Program-made: the position numbers and the translations under genes
Source of the DNA: Fusarium oxysporum f. sp. lycopersici 4287
Lineage: Eukaryota; Ascomycota; Sordariomycetes; Hypocreales; Nectriaceae
Direction of reading: 5' to 3'
DNA: 64,000 bases
Assembly: GCF_000149955.1 (NCBI RefSeq)
Contig: NC_030993.1
Span: forward strand, 3,553,453 to 3,617,452
Shown: positions 1 through 11,112 of the stretch, one piece after another
Position numbering within the stretch: the stretch's first letter is position 1
Layout of the letters: each line of letters opens with the position of its first letter
The notes under the pieces: model-generated
Seen by the model: only the letters and a program-made list of their open reading frames with translations
What the model was told of the DNA's origin: nothing
The model's database searches: none

Positions 1-1527
1 CTCGTCGGTGTCTGTCGAATTCCACCTCGTTCAGGATACGCCACCGCTTCTTGCCTTCCGCCAGTTTTGACATGTACTCCTTGGTCGGTGTTAATGTCCT
101 CCGCATGTATGCTCCGGCTTGAGAGATTGCCAGGGGGAGGCAGTGAAGCTCCTCGAGTAGTGCCCTAGTATATGTGGCTTCTTGGGGCCATGCCTTCTCA
201 TTTCTCGCTATCTCGAGGAGTACTGCCGCTTCATTAACGGTCATCTCGGCTACTTGGATCCCTCGCCTCGGACCAACGAGTGTGCCCGCAATCCGCTTAT
301 CACGACTGATCCAAAGGACCGTCCCTGTAGAGCCTTGTGGGATATATTTTAACAGGCTTGTCGCCTTCTGAGCCGTAGTTGGCCCCACATTGACACCAAA
401 GAGAGCCAGGTCGTCAGAGTTGTCAATTATGAGCAGCCATCGCGGCTCTGCCTCAATGCGATCACGGACTGTCACTAGCAACTCTTCGCCATTGAGCTTC
501 CTATCTAAGCCTAGCTTCCGGGCAACCACCTTATAGTCTTGTGTGAAGGTTGTCTCGTTATCAGCGTGGACCCAAAAGACGGAGCAGGAGGGGTCGTCGC
601 ATCGACGATACGCGTATTCGAGCGCGATCTGGGTCTTGCTGCTCTTATTAGTAGGGGGATTTCAAAACGATAGGCGCTACAAATGATTGCGCGGTGATAA
701 GGGGTGACTTACCCAGACCCACCAAGGCCCCAGAGCGCGGCGCTGTGGTACCCTGGCGTCAGTGGCAGGAGCATGTCGAGCTCTGCAAAGAGTTTTGGGC
801 GGAGGACAATGTCTTCGTTGCGAGGGAAAGGAAGGACGCGGCAGGGCCGAGGATCGGTGCTACTGCTGAGTGCTTCTAGTCTACTAATTGCTGTCTCTCG
901 AAAGAGGCTATCTGTCTCTTGCGCAGCCTTTGGCAACGCCTGCAGGCTTGGCTCTTCTCTAACTTCTTCAATCCCGATCTCTACCATCCGCTTGTAGGAT
1001 TCCTGTGTTGGGAAGATGGCCTCCAAACCGTCAAGAAGTTTCTGTATATCATCAATCAACTGGTTAAGAGACTTCTGCTTGTAGAGCGCCCAGGATATCT
1101 TCTTCGTTAGACTCGTGGTCATCTGCTTATGATCGCGTATAGTGTTTCGCAGTTCCTCGGCGCCCTGTTTGGTGTTCGTATTTGGGTAGAATAAAGCCAC
1201 CCCCTCTTCTCCTGCGACAAATTTGAAATTTGATGACTCTGTATATGCCCTTCCAAATAGGTTGAAGAGTTGCTCCAACGTGTTCTTCGCTGTGCGGACT
1301 TGATCGTCGTTGGAGTTCACGTCGGTGAATTTGCCGTCATTGTTGATCTTTACGGCATCTCCCCAACGAGAGAGACGCAGGCGAGCAATGTCAAGTTTAA
1401 TTTGGCAAGTCTGGTAGTCAGTTCCGAAATTCCGTCCCAACTGGATGTATTCGAAGCAGTCAACCACGTTATTGAAGAGTGCCGCAACGCTCAGCGCGCC
1501 AGCAACAACGCCGAATATCTCAGCCAT
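1..1527 (-). CDS. HeLo-domain NB-ARC (STAND/NLR-like) protein, 3' end outside window
   Basis: Probable fungal NLR-like signal-transducing ATPase of the non-self recognition/cell-death class. The start is the ATG at 1527. Residues 1 to about 210 look like a HeLo (prion-inhibition and propagation) domain: a hydrophobic N-terminus (EIFGVVAGALSVAALF), then FEYIQLGRNFGTDYQTCQIKLD and RLRLSRWGDAV. An intron at 639-712 (donor GTAAGT, acceptor CAG, branch ACTAAT) splits the P-loop; splicing gives GLGGSGKTQIAL at about 267-278. Exon 2 then shows a Walker B-like WLLIIDN (about 339-345), an RNBS-B-like WISRDKRI and CLPLAISQAGAYM, which matches the GLPLA motif. The frame is open to base 1, about 484 residues in. 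TPR or other C-terminal repeats would be expected from the family, but they lie outside the window. HeLo domains of this family can execute membrane-disrupting cell death; activity here is inferred. Confidence 0.85.
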
Positions 1528-4500
1528 GATATAGTACAGCAGATGGAATCACCGGGTATTTGTGGTTAAGTTATAGGTCGGGAGCCCATGGACCTTCTGT
1601 GAAGAAAATACGGATGAGCCGCAAGGTGAATATATCTGATTTCCACGTCTACCCCGCATTGCCTTCGCCTAACCCTGCTGCCTGAGGGCTAGCAGCCTCC
1701 GCTGGTAATACAACGTAGGTGGCGTGACGCCCGCATTCAAGACTTTTGCGGGGACGTACGAAAACGGGTCTAGGGCGATTGACCAGAATGAGTAGATATT
1801 GCGTTTTGAGCCGGACGTGAAGAACGTCTTCTAGGCAGGCACTCTCGTCGAGTAGGAAGACGGTAATGCTTGAGGACGTATAAGCAACTGTTCTCAATGA
1901 TGTTTGGGTAGCCAAAGTCAGTGTTCGAGAATAACCCGCCAGTTTATTGGGTAGTCCTCCCCCTCTAATCTGGCTACATCACTATGGCAGCTCCAGTTTC
2001 AAGTGAAAGAGGGTTTCTGCGTGTCGTGATTGGCCATTACCCCTGTTTTCCACTTTCACTTGAAAGAGGACAATGTAACAGCCGCAGCTCCACTTTCAGT
2101 CACAGAGCAGGCGCTTCATAACCTGATTTGTTCTTCGCTCCCAGCCCTGGATGATTTTTGTCGAGTGTGCATTTCTAGCCCTGACAGAATTGTTTGTGTC
2201 GACAGCCTACTGTACCAATTACCTCCCGTATCAGGTCCTGATACACGAAATTATTGCCCATGCACGCCACGCATGATAACCTTGTGTATAAGAAGATAGT
2301 TGGAATTCAACCGGGCCTAGATGCCTGCTGTTTCTCCGGAAAACACAGAAGTTAAAAATGGCCTTAGTTTAGATCATCTCCCTCACATTCGTGGCATTAC
2401 TCCGGTGCCATTTGGCCCGTTCTGAAAGCATGGCTCTGCCATATAGGGGGCATTAGGGTTACTCAAGGGACAGATAACAGAGTTTATTCCTTTTCCGAGG
2501 AGAGAGAAAACAACGTCAGTCTATGGCCATTTTCGGTTTAATCAAACCCCCAAAACTGCTTGCTTGACCAGCTGCAGCCATATAAGCCCCCAGCACAGAC
2601 TGACCACACAGGGGCTTGATGGCGGGCAGCTGACCACGCAGCGGTGGAATCACTAGGCCATCGAGCATTCAGTGGCACTTATGACAGACTAACAAGTACA
2701 GATAAGCAACTCAAAAGCGGCTCGGCGACTCACTTAGTGGTACAAGAGGACAATTGCGGCATGGCAGTGAGGGGAAGCGAATAGGTAATCATTGGCTGTC
2801 GTATGTTTCCTCAATTATGCGGTGACATGCTTTACCCTGCAAGCCATGTTAGCATCAAATTGTTATTAGGCAGATCGGCCGGCTCCGCGAAGAAAGCTTA
2901 GACCTGACAAAGGAACCTGTATTATGGACTCACCTTCAAAAAAAAAAAGCCTCCTGGTGCATTGCGCCGTAATAGAGCTTCGTGTCTTACCTCATTATGA
3001 ATACCGACGAGTTACTTCGTGTATGGTGATGGGGGTGCGCCATTTTCTCAACCAACGTAGTCGAGCTGAGGTGCCTAGCTGTAGGGTTGCAGGACTTGTC
3101 CCCGACTGTCGCATGTTCGAAGGAGGCCTGAGCGTTGATCTGATCAAATGCCCTTTTTCCGTTCTTGCAGCCTTATGGATCTTGGCATTGTGGATTACCA
3201 TGCAGATCATTCTCAGTGGGGCTCTGATTGTAACAGCGCGTCCACGATTACATGGGTAATATAGCAAACTTTAGGTTAGCTAGCGTTATTAACTTATAAT
3301 AGTTTTTAATACCTTTTAGTATAAGTTATTATTTTGGTAGATAAAGGAGGGTATTACTTACATATAGTGATGCCAGGCTTAGATAACGGATCTTATTTGA
3401 ATGGGTACCCGTGCAAATATGACTCGCCTCACAACTTTATCTTCCGTAAGCGGGAAATGCTGACGATCGCCTGAGCGAAGAGCGGTCCACTGGTCCCGGT
3501 TTGAGATCACATGACTATCCATGCTGAAAATGAACGGAACTTGTTTTTTGTCTTGCCGCAAGAATGCTACTATATCAATTCCTAAATCGCAGCGTTGTCT
3601 TGATTCATTTCATTCGAATTGCTTTTCCTATCAATCCTTATCTGATGTTATTGATAAGATAAGCCTTTATCGGGGCGTTCTAGTTCTCGCATTCCTACCC
3701 GGGACTTCAAGAACTATTATTTGTATTTGTGTGGCGATCGTTCGAGAGAGCTAACAGCGAAGGAAAAACATATGTAGAGCTTTGCTAACTATACATAATC
3801 TATTGCTGAAGAATATGGGGCTTATGGCTGTTGTTTGTCATCTTTGCTTATGAGAGGATCACGCAGACTGCGAAATCTTCAGATCGTGGTGCATTCATCT
3901 TCCTGCTGCTTCAGTTAAACATATGAATGCTTCTTAGCTCCTTGTGTGTCCAGGTATTTTGACTGCGTTTCTATCGTTCACTTTCAATCGGATTGCTACC
4001 AAAACAAAAGGCATTGAGGTTGCGTCCAATAAGGATAGAAACATCAAGCTTGTGTGGATTACCCCAATGTTAGTGGGGGCGCTTGGACATGCATCCCCTG
4101 GTATCAATTATCGGCCCCATTTCGTTCTCTGTTGTACTCCGTAGCATTATTAGTTTCTTAGCATCTGAGTGGTCTAGATGTTCTGTATGAAGTTGCTGTG
4201 CCTTTGAACATCATTTCCGAGTTTAATTAGTCTCAGTTTTGTGAGCCTCTTCATCCTGTTTATGCTAAATTTTAGCTACTTTGTGCAATGGACAGTAATT
4301 CAGCTTCGATATGAATGGGGCAAGTTTAAAAGTGGCTTTCAACTCTATTGCACATTATCAAATTACAGTCTTTCTCTTCTAATAAATCGGATAGCGCGGA
4401 CGCAGGAGCATTACGCCATCCATGTTGGGTAAACCGAAGTGCGCCCAATCACGGCACTTGCAGACGTTGGGGGCAATCGTGGGGGATTGCGCCATCAAGA

Positions 4501-5096
4501 GGCTCAGCAGACAAGGACACAATTAAGCGTAATTAAAAACGAACCAAAAGACAAGCTTAATAGTCTAAAATGACCGTCCGATAGGTGGATAATCGTTCAC
4601 GACTGTCATCGCGCCAAGCTCATTCGTATATGCGGCTATCAATCTCTCCAGCGGATCCAACGGTGGTGAATCGTCAATACGACACAGCTTCCCAATTCAG
4701 CCCAGCACAAACGAACAGTTCGGATGAAAACCAACAGGCCTAGCCGGCGTAAACATCTGGATTGGAAAATACACTTCGATGATCGCTCAGGGGAGAGAAA
4801 CCCCCATCTTATCCGGTTGGCGGAGAATAACGGTCCGCCGGGATAATCCGCGGTGGATGTAACTGTACACGGTAATTGACCTAATCAATATGAAACGTCC
4901 GTCCTCCAAAAAAAGATAATGGATAAACTCAAGGTTAAAGAATTAAGCTTATTGGTTAGAGCGGCTGCTAGACACGGAGAAATTCCCTCTCTAAAATGAC
5001 GGTGGATCTCATCGAATGTTGCAACGTTGTTTAAATACCTAGTTCAACGCCAGGTAAATTGTGAATGCTTCGGTATCGACAATCTCATCGTTCATC
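1528..5096. other. Gene-poor spacer, about 3.6 kb
   Basis: I see no convincing gene. The short open frames show no family resemblance and no splice logic. There is a 13-bp inverted repeat (1997-2009 against 2053-2065, arm TTTCAAGTGAAAG) and an almost pure A/T stretch at about 3270-3370 containing TAACTTATA and its inverse. Such spacers in filamentous fungi are often decayed transposon remnants, but no transposase or terminal repeat is recognisable here. The last 200 bp must hold the promoter of the hydrolase gene. Confidence 0.5.
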
Positions 5097-6385
5097 ATGA
5101 AGTTCCAGACCCTCCTCACCGTGGCCTCGGCCAACCTCGTCCTCGCAAGCGACCTCCTCGCCAAGACCGCCGACTCATGGATCCGCAACAACCAAGAAAC
5201 CCAGCGCGCATATTGGTACGGCCGCGCAGTCGTCTACGAGGGCATCGAAGCGACCGTCGAGTTGACCAAGAACAAGACCCTGCTCGCCTGGTACCGTGAC
5301 CAGATGGACGATGTCGTATCGCCCAACGGCACCATCATCAACTATGACTTGACCAAGTACTCGCTCGACAATTACCGCATCGGTATGAACTTGCTGTACT
5401 GGTACAAGCAGACTGGTGAGGAGAAGTACAAGGTTGCTGCGGATTTCATTCGCGATAGAATCAACCAGCATCCTAGGACTCCTACTGGTGGGTTCTGGCA
5501 TCGCTCGCCGACGTACCCGGATCAGATGTGGTTGGATGGCATTTTCATGAGCGATAGCTTCTACGCTGAGTGGACTGCTGAGTTCGATGCTAAGAACNNN
5601 NNNNNNNNNNNNNNNNNNNNNNNNNNNNNNNNNNNNNNNNNNNNNNNNNNNNNNNNNNNNNNNNNNNNNNNNNNNNNNNNNNNNNNNNNNNNNNNNNNNN
5701 NNNNNNNNNNNNNNNNNNNNNNNNNNNNNNNNNNNNNNNNNNNNNNNNNNNNNNNNNNNNNNNNNNNNNNNNNNNNNNNNNNNNNNNNNNNNNNNNNNNN
5801 NNNNNNNNNNNNNNNNNNNNNNNNNNNNNNNCTATCGTTTGGTCCCGCGCCGTCGGCTGGTACATCTGGTCCCTCATCGAGGTTCTCGACGTCTTCCCCA
5901 AGTCTCACCCCGGCTACAAGCGTCTCGTCACTTACTACAAGGATCTCTCGTCCGCTCTTCTCCGCGCCCAGGGCCATGAGTCTCACCTCTGGGAACTCGT
6001 CATGAACAAGGAGTACGAGGGTGTCGAGGGTAACTACGTTGAGAGCTCTGCCTCCGCCATGTTCACCTACGGCTGGCTCGCTGGTCTTCGACGCGGTCTT
6101 CTCGATGAGAAGACGTACACCAAGCCCGCTAAGCAGGCGTACAAGCGACTCATTCGGGACTTTGTCACCAACAACAACAACGGAACCATTACCTGGGAGG
6201 GAACCGTCGAGGTTGGATCGTTGAACAGTGATGCTTCTTTCGAGGTAAGTTTGTCTCTCTTGTGATTTTATGGATTTAGCTGACTGTTGTAGTATTACAC
6301 TGAGGTTCCTGTTGTTCCTAACGATACTCGCGGTATGGGACCTTTCATGATGGCTATTTATGAGTGGGAGCGTCGCAGCAAATAG
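5097..6385 (+). CDS. Secreted glycoside hydrolase family 105-like protein (unsaturated rhamnogalacturonyl/uronyl hydrolase type), interrupted by assembly gap
   Basis: Likely extracellular hydrolase that removes unsaturated uronic acid from pectin lyase products. I prefer the ATG at 5097 to the in-frame ATG at 5061, because it opens directly into a signal peptide (MKFQTLLTVASANLVLA). Family-like segments are YSLDNYRIGMNLLYWYKQTGEEKY, GGFWHRSPTYPDQMWLDGIFMSDSFYAE and, after the gap, IVWSRAVGWYIWSLIEVLD and ESSASAMFTYGWLAG. A 48-nt intron lies at 6245-6292 (donor GTAAGT); the last exon ends YEWERRSK and a stop at 6383. The N run 5598-5831 removes the middle. The frame differs on its two sides, so the gap hides an intron or its length is not exact. 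The catalytic Asp probably falls in or near the DQMWLDG segment. Confidence 0.85.
5598..5831. other. Assembly gap (234 N) inside the hydrolase gene
   Basis: Run of N. The coding frame before it (frame of 5097) and after it (frame of 6002) are not the same, so 234 is either an estimated size or conceals an intron. Confidence 0.99.
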
Positions 6386-7113
6386 GCGTATGAATGATCT
6401 TATAGACGTTAGACTATAGATTGAGATAGAGTTGATGGTCGATAACCTTTTGTGTACATATTTGATTCAAGTGCTCTGCAGCACGTACATTTACTCACTT
6501 AACGTTCCGATTTCACCGTGATTTTTACTGTCTTGATCGTGCATGAGTGTCATTATGAGTTGGTGGCGCGTATTTGGCTAGCGCGTGATCGCTGAGGCTT
6601 GAATGGATACGCGACGGATTGGCATAAGCCCGTTTATTTCCGGAGACAGAAGAAAAGTTACGATTGGCTCGTTGCCGTTTTCGCTATTAGACTCCGATTC
6701 CATTCCATACAGAATCTTGATACTGTCACATGTCACTGACGGGCATAATATGATTTTTTGATTCTCAGATTTCAGACGGGACACGAGAATTGGTTCTGAT
6801 GTTAGAATGTTGAGCGATGCCATTAGCTCATGTGCTATCAATTGCAGACTCGCATCGCATCTACCGGTAGAAAATAAGGAAGGGATGAGTTAACCGATTT
6901 CTCTTCCGTAACCTTTTGATATGCAGTGAGTATTGAGTTATCATAAAAGACAGAATCGATCTCATTCCGACGATTACACATTCCAGCCTTCTCAAAATTA
7001 CGTCATGGCCCGCATCCGTCCTACGTCATGTCTCCCCGTCATCTTTCAGCCTCGTATATCTGAATCCACCTCAACAACAGCAACAACACAATCTCACCAA
7101 ATCATCATTCACA
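6386..7113. other. Intergenic region
   Basis: 3' region of the hydrolase gene and promoter of the Kelch gene. No gene is supported. The 60 bp before 7114 are rich in CAACAGCAACAACAC, a typical fungal 5' leader. Confidence 0.5.
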
Positions 7114-8397
7114 ATGGCAGAAGTCGCAGCAGGTGCCATCGCAGTCGAGCAAGTCGTTTCAACCGGCCTTGAAGTCGGTGCCGCAGCGACTGTAGCTCGC
7201 CCTACGCAGCCGCTCACTGCAGTCTTGAGCCAAATCGCTACGACTCCGAAAGAGGATAATTCGTATGTTCCCCACGGCACGTCCATGAATGATGCTAACG
7301 GGATTAGTTTATCGCTTGCGAGATCTCACCATAGCGTCAGTGTCATCGATGGCAGAGCTTACATCTTTGGCGGTAAAAAAGATGACGGTCAACTTTGCAA
7401 CAACGACATCCACGCTGTATCCATCGGCGATCATCAAGGCGACGGTGAATACGCGTGCTATCCCGCAGTAGGCGACGAAGGCCAAATCCCCTCCCCACGC
7501 ATCAATCACGCCTCTTGCACGCGTCGCGGCACGCTCATCATCCACGGCGGCCAAAACAGCGAAGACGAACCCGTCGATGATGAATTCACCCTTTGGGAAT
7601 GGGAACCCAAAGCCGCGCGATGGTCTTCAATAACCGCTGCTGGAAAAGCGCCTCAATCCCGCGATGGACACCAGATCTTCTACGATGTCAAGAAGGATAG
7701 TCTTATTCTTCATGGCGGGTATGAGAATGGCCAGCGTACAAAGACAACGTGGTTGTTTGACTTTACAACACGCCTGTGGCATCCTTTGCCTGATGCGCCT
7801 GCTGAGCCTTTGGCGGCGCAGTTTGTTGAAGGGACGCTGTACTCTATTAGTGCAGAGTCTGATGTTCATGGGTCGGTGCACTACATCAAGCCTGGTTCAA
7901 TCCAGGATGAATCTCTCGACACGCTACCAGAGTGGACAACCGTCGATTTCCCCTCCAACCCTCTCGTCCCCGGCCCTCGTCCCCGCGTCGGTAGCGCTTT
8001 GATCCCCGTAACAACCGGCCACGGGCGCCGCTACCTACTCTACCTCCTCGGCAGCCGACAAGACGCATCAATCTCCAGCGATAAAGCCTACACTGAAGAA
8101 CATCCTTTCTACTCCGACATGTGGACATTGCAACTTCCCTCCGATGGGTATAGTGCTACACGAGTCAAAGATGCTATTCGCGAGACGATCCCGGGTGTTC
8201 AGTCGGGTGCGTTTAGTTGGCATGAGCTTGAGATTGCGCCGGCGGAGATGACGCAGGAGGCGGGCAAGGTGCACCCGGGACCGAGGGGGTTCTTTGGAGC
8301 TGATGGGTGTTTAGATGGGAAGGGGGTGCTCCTGTGGGGAGGTATTAATGCGAAGGGGGAGACTGAAGCTGATGGATGGTTGTTGAAGATCTCTTAG
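7114..8397 (+). CDS. Kelch-repeat protein, 427 aa
   Basis: Single-exon gene encoding a probable beta-propeller protein. Kelch signatures (hydrophobic run plus GG, followed by conserved W or Y) recur along the chain: AYIFGGKKDDG (about 82-92), TLIIHGGQNSEDE (about 139-151), SLILHGGYENGQRTKTTWLFDF (about 195-216), YLLYLLGSRQD (about 310) and VLLWGGINAKGETEADGWLLK near the C-terminus. The ATG sits in a good context (CACAATGGC). No signal peptide, membrane segment or extra catalytic domain is visible, so it is probably a cytosolic scaffold. It resembles fungal galactose oxidase/Kelch-type proteins, but no oxidase residues could be assigned. The stop is the TAG at 8395. Confidence 0.85.
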   Translation: MAEVAAGAIAVEQVVSTGLEVGAAATVARPTQPLTAVLSQIATTPKEDNSYVPHGTSMNDANGISLSLARSHHSVSVIDGRAYIFGGKKDDGQLCNNDIHAVSIGDHQGDGEYACYPAVGDEGQIPSPRINHASCTRRGTLIIHGGQNSEDEPVDDEFTLWEWEPKAARWSSITAAGKAPQSRDGHQIFYDVKKDSLILHGGYENGQRTKTTWLFDFTTRLWHPLPDAPAEPLAAQFVEGTLYSISAESDVHGSVHYIKPGSIQDESLDTLPEWTTVDFPSNPLVPGPRPRVGSALIPVTTGHGRRYLLYLLGSRQDASISSDKAYTEEHPFYSDMWTLQLPSDGYSATRVKDAIRETIPGVQSGAFSWHELEIAPAEMTQEAGKVHPGPRGFFGADGCLDGKGVLLWGGINAKGETEADGWLLKIS

Positions 8398-8714
8398 AGG
8401 CCATAATGTTAGTGTATTAAAAGGACGAAAACAAGGCAAACAACAAGGGATACAGGCAGCTTAGTCAACGGATGTAACTTATAACAGGAAATAAAAGGTA
8501 TTATATCTAAAAACAATTAAGATATGGTATTTTGGAGGACATCCTCACATTGTCTGAAGTCATATCAACGACTTAGGAATGACTGCATTATGCCGTCAAC
8601 TCAACCAATGACGTATTACCTTAGTCATCACAAAACTCATCATGGGACTCTTGGTGGCCAGATTTTCAACCTTCATCGTCTTATCCATCGAAAATACACT
8701 ACAACATCGACAGA
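8398..8714. other. Intergenic region
   Basis: About 317 bp between two co-directional genes. I see nothing beyond a 3' UTR and a short promoter. Confidence 0.5.
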
Positions 8715-9047
8715 ATGAAGCGCGCTCTGATTACCTCAAGTCTCCGGGCGAATGCGACAAGAAGTGCCTTTCATACAATCGCTCCACGCGCTTCGCCAAA
8801 CGCACCCAACGCCGCGAAACCTCAGCCAAGTCAAGCTCAACCAAGAACGACTGATGAGTCAAGTAAAGAAGCGTCAACGACAAAGATGGCGCCTCGAAAA
8901 AAGACCAGTGCGGAACTTGATCAGGAACTGAGGGAGAAGCTGGAGGGTATGTCTGGTGATGGAGGAGGCGCGGGAGTAGAGTATGAGAATGGCAGGGCGG
9001 AGGGATTGAAGAGAGGCGTCAAGTCGAATATGTTTCGGGTGATATGA
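8715..9047 (+). CDS. Small conserved fungal protein, 110 aa, probably mitochondrial
   Basis: Single-exon frame. The N-terminus is rich in Arg/Ser/Ala/Thr without acidic residues for about 45 residues (MKRALITSSLRANATRSAFH), fitting a mitochondrial presequence. A basic linker (MAPRKKTSAELDQELREKLEG) follows, then a compact C-terminal motif, GDGGGAGVEYENGRAEGLKRGVKSNMF. I recall such a GxGVEYE...KR.V..NMF ending in small uncharacterised fungal proteins, but I cannot name a function. The presequence is inferred from composition only. Confidence 0.7.
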   Translation: MKRALITSSLRANATRSAFHTIAPRASPNAPNAAKPQPSQAQPRTTDESSKEASTTKMAPRKKTSAELDQELREKLEGMSGDGGGAGVEYENGRAEGLKRGVKSNMFRVI

Positions 9048-9636
9048 TTGTTGGAAGTCTACTCCCTCTTATTCCCATGCAGTATTTTCGGGCTCCTATC
9101 AGCAAGATATCTACGGCCAAAACATTTTTGTTCTTGTTCTGTGAATACGAATCCAATTCATCCTGTTCGCAAATGTAACGTGACATCTGCTGGCAGGATT
9201 TACTAGTGAGACTGGCTGTCCATGGACGCTCATCTGGATACGCTTTAATACGAACCCAGCTAATCGATTTCATGACTCTTCGCTGAGTATTCATAGTACA
9301 GTAGATGAATAAGCTAAGCTAATACGAGACGGATGATATTCACAGGGTTCAAACGGCTAACCGGCTCTCAAACAGTCTTGGCCAGACATGCTCACGATTC
9401 ATTGGCCATTTCAATCCAAAAATACACGATGAATCCTTCGGCGAAGGCACAGAGCAGCTAACCCTCAATTCTTGAACCCCATTCGCTGGGTTTTATGGTC
9501 CCCTGCTTCTAATTTCCAGACCCATTCTTCAACCAATCATCGTCTCTGCCGGCTAAGTTCAATCAGGGGCTTTAATGCCTTACTTAAATCCGCGATGTTC
9601 GCTGGGGTTTTCTCGTAAATCACCAATATCGACAAA
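9048..9636. other. Intergenic region
   Basis: No gene supported. The 3' half is the promoter and 5' UTR of the CFEM gene. Confidence 0.5.
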
Positions 9637-10326
9637 ATGGCTCGTCTATCTAACATATTGATGCTTCTTGGCGTCTTGGGCAGCTTTGCGGCTGCTCAGA
9701 GGTATGATCAGGAGAAGCAGAACAAGGATGCAACCTGCAACGTGAGTCAAGCTTTAAACTGGTGCTAATGATACTAATGCTGTTGCAGAATAACTGCTTC
9801 TTTAAATACTTCACCAATAAGTGCAATGCCGATAATCCAGCGTGTGTCTGTACACTGAAAGACATGCGCGAGAAGTTCTTCTGCTGCATTGCCGAGAACT
9901 GCGCGGATAACGTTCTACCAGGTAAAGTCTCCCCATCAATTGACAGAACTATGGCTGATTTGTGGAGCAGAGCAAATTGAGAGATCTTCGAATGATTGCG
10001 ATGCACATGGCATTCCTTTCACTTTCGACGCTGAAGCTGTTTGTGGAATTAAATTGCCTGTGTCATCTGAGACGGTTTCTGTTTCGGCGACTATCTCGGA
10101 CGCTACAACTGTTACCAAGGCGAAGGCTTCTGAGACTGTGACTACGACTGATGAGAATACGACTGATGAGAATACGACTGTGGCGACGACTACGGCTACG
10201 GGTACTGTGAGTTCAGCGGCGAGTCAGACTACGTCGGGGGCTGAGGCTACTGTCACGGATAACAGCGCTTCGAGAGCGAAGGGCATGGTTGCGGCGGCGG
10301 CTATTGCGCTTGGTGTATTTATCTAA
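9637..10326 (+). CDS. CFEM-domain protein, probably GPI-anchored, 197 aa
   Basis: Three exons, with introns at 9742-9788 and 9922-9970. A signal peptide (MARLSNILMLLGVLGSFAAA) is followed by a cysteine-rich module spread over the exons: DATCN, NNCFFKYFTNKC, ACVCTLKDM, KFFCCIAENC, NDCD and AVCG. This is about the spacing of an eight-cysteine CFEM domain, with the ACxC and CC pairs visible. A Thr/Ser-rich stalk of about 80 residues contains a tandem TTDEN-TTDEN. A short hydrophobic tail (MVAAAAIALGVFI) follows small residues and fits a GPI-anchor signal. CFEM proteins act at the cell surface in haem or iron uptake, adhesion or host interaction; which applies here cannot be told. Splicing joins LP to EQIERSSNDC and keeps the cysteine pattern. 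Confidence 0.85.
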
Positions 10327-10665
10327 TATCTTGTCATATCCGTGTCATGTTCATTGAGGTTTGTTTCGTAATTGAATCGATATTACTGCCATGCCTATCC
10401 TATAGGCGATCGTCCGTGCCATAATAACGATATGATGACCATGAGAGATCACCAGTTCAGATTAGCGTATGATTTATACCGTGAATCTATGTGAGCTTGG
10501 CTAAAGGTATATACATGAATGAAACGATGGCGAGAAGCCGTCTCTGTCTAGAACATGAGAAGCCCAGCGCTAATAGAATGCTCTGATCTAAGGCTCAGAT
10601 GGCTGAGGCTGAGCCGCAAGCTGAACCGGCGTGAGATTAAGCCCGTTTGATCCCAGAATAAGCCC
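10327..10665. other. Intergenic region
   Basis: Convergent 3' region between the CFEM gene and the pseudogene. Nothing recognised. Confidence 0.5.
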
Positions 10666-11112
10666 CTACCCAGAAGACCCAGCACTCTCAATATAGAAAT
10701 AAGGATACAGCCCTCTCGCATCACAGGTAAGCATGTCCCGATCGTAATAACAGAACTTGCCCTGGACCTGACAATCAAGCTGACCAGAAGTGCCGAGCTC
10801 ACAATCAATGGGTGCGTACCGAAGATCGGTCTCGTCAGGTGAGCAGCCAACAATGTCGCCGTACTGCTGACCCGTTCGGAATTATGCGCACAGGAGTTGG
10901 TTCCCGTTGACGAGCTTGCCGCGGCCGTTGACGACGAATGTGCCGGTGGCGTAGTTGGAGTTGGGGTTGTTGAAGTAGACTGAGCCGCCGAAGGGGGTTC
11001 ACACTTTGAGAGGACCGCTGGCGTCGATACCTTGGTTGGGGTAGTGTTTCGAGATACACCAGTGCTGTAGGTAATAGGAGATGCCAAGAAAACAGTTGAT
11101 GGGAACATCCAT
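10666..11112 (-). pseudogene. Broken gene for a small Cys-containing (probably secreted) protein, two in-frame stops
   Basis: One minus-strand frame from an ATG at 11112 to a TAG at 10666-10668 reads as good protein over 149 codons but carries a TGA at 10999-11001 and a TAA at 10882-10884. The segments on both sides keep protein character: INCFLGISYYLQHWCISKHY; then TPFGGSVYFNNPNSNY and FVVNGRGKLVNGNQLLC; then YGDIVGCSPDETDLRYAPID and CQVQGKFCYYDRDMLTCDA. Both stops lie one C-to-T transition away from a sense codon (CGA to TGA, CAA to TAA). I do not recognise the family. The GS.YFNNP..NYATG.F and repeated Cys pattern suggest a small extracellular protein; no clear signal peptide precedes the ATG, so an upstream exon may be missing. 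An unspliced or edited explanation is less likely. Confidence 0.65.

Noticed and set aside
1997..2065. A MITE ending in the 13-bp inverted repeat TTTCAAGTGAAAG
   Set aside because: The arms are only 43 bp apart, with no target-site duplication or extended pairing.
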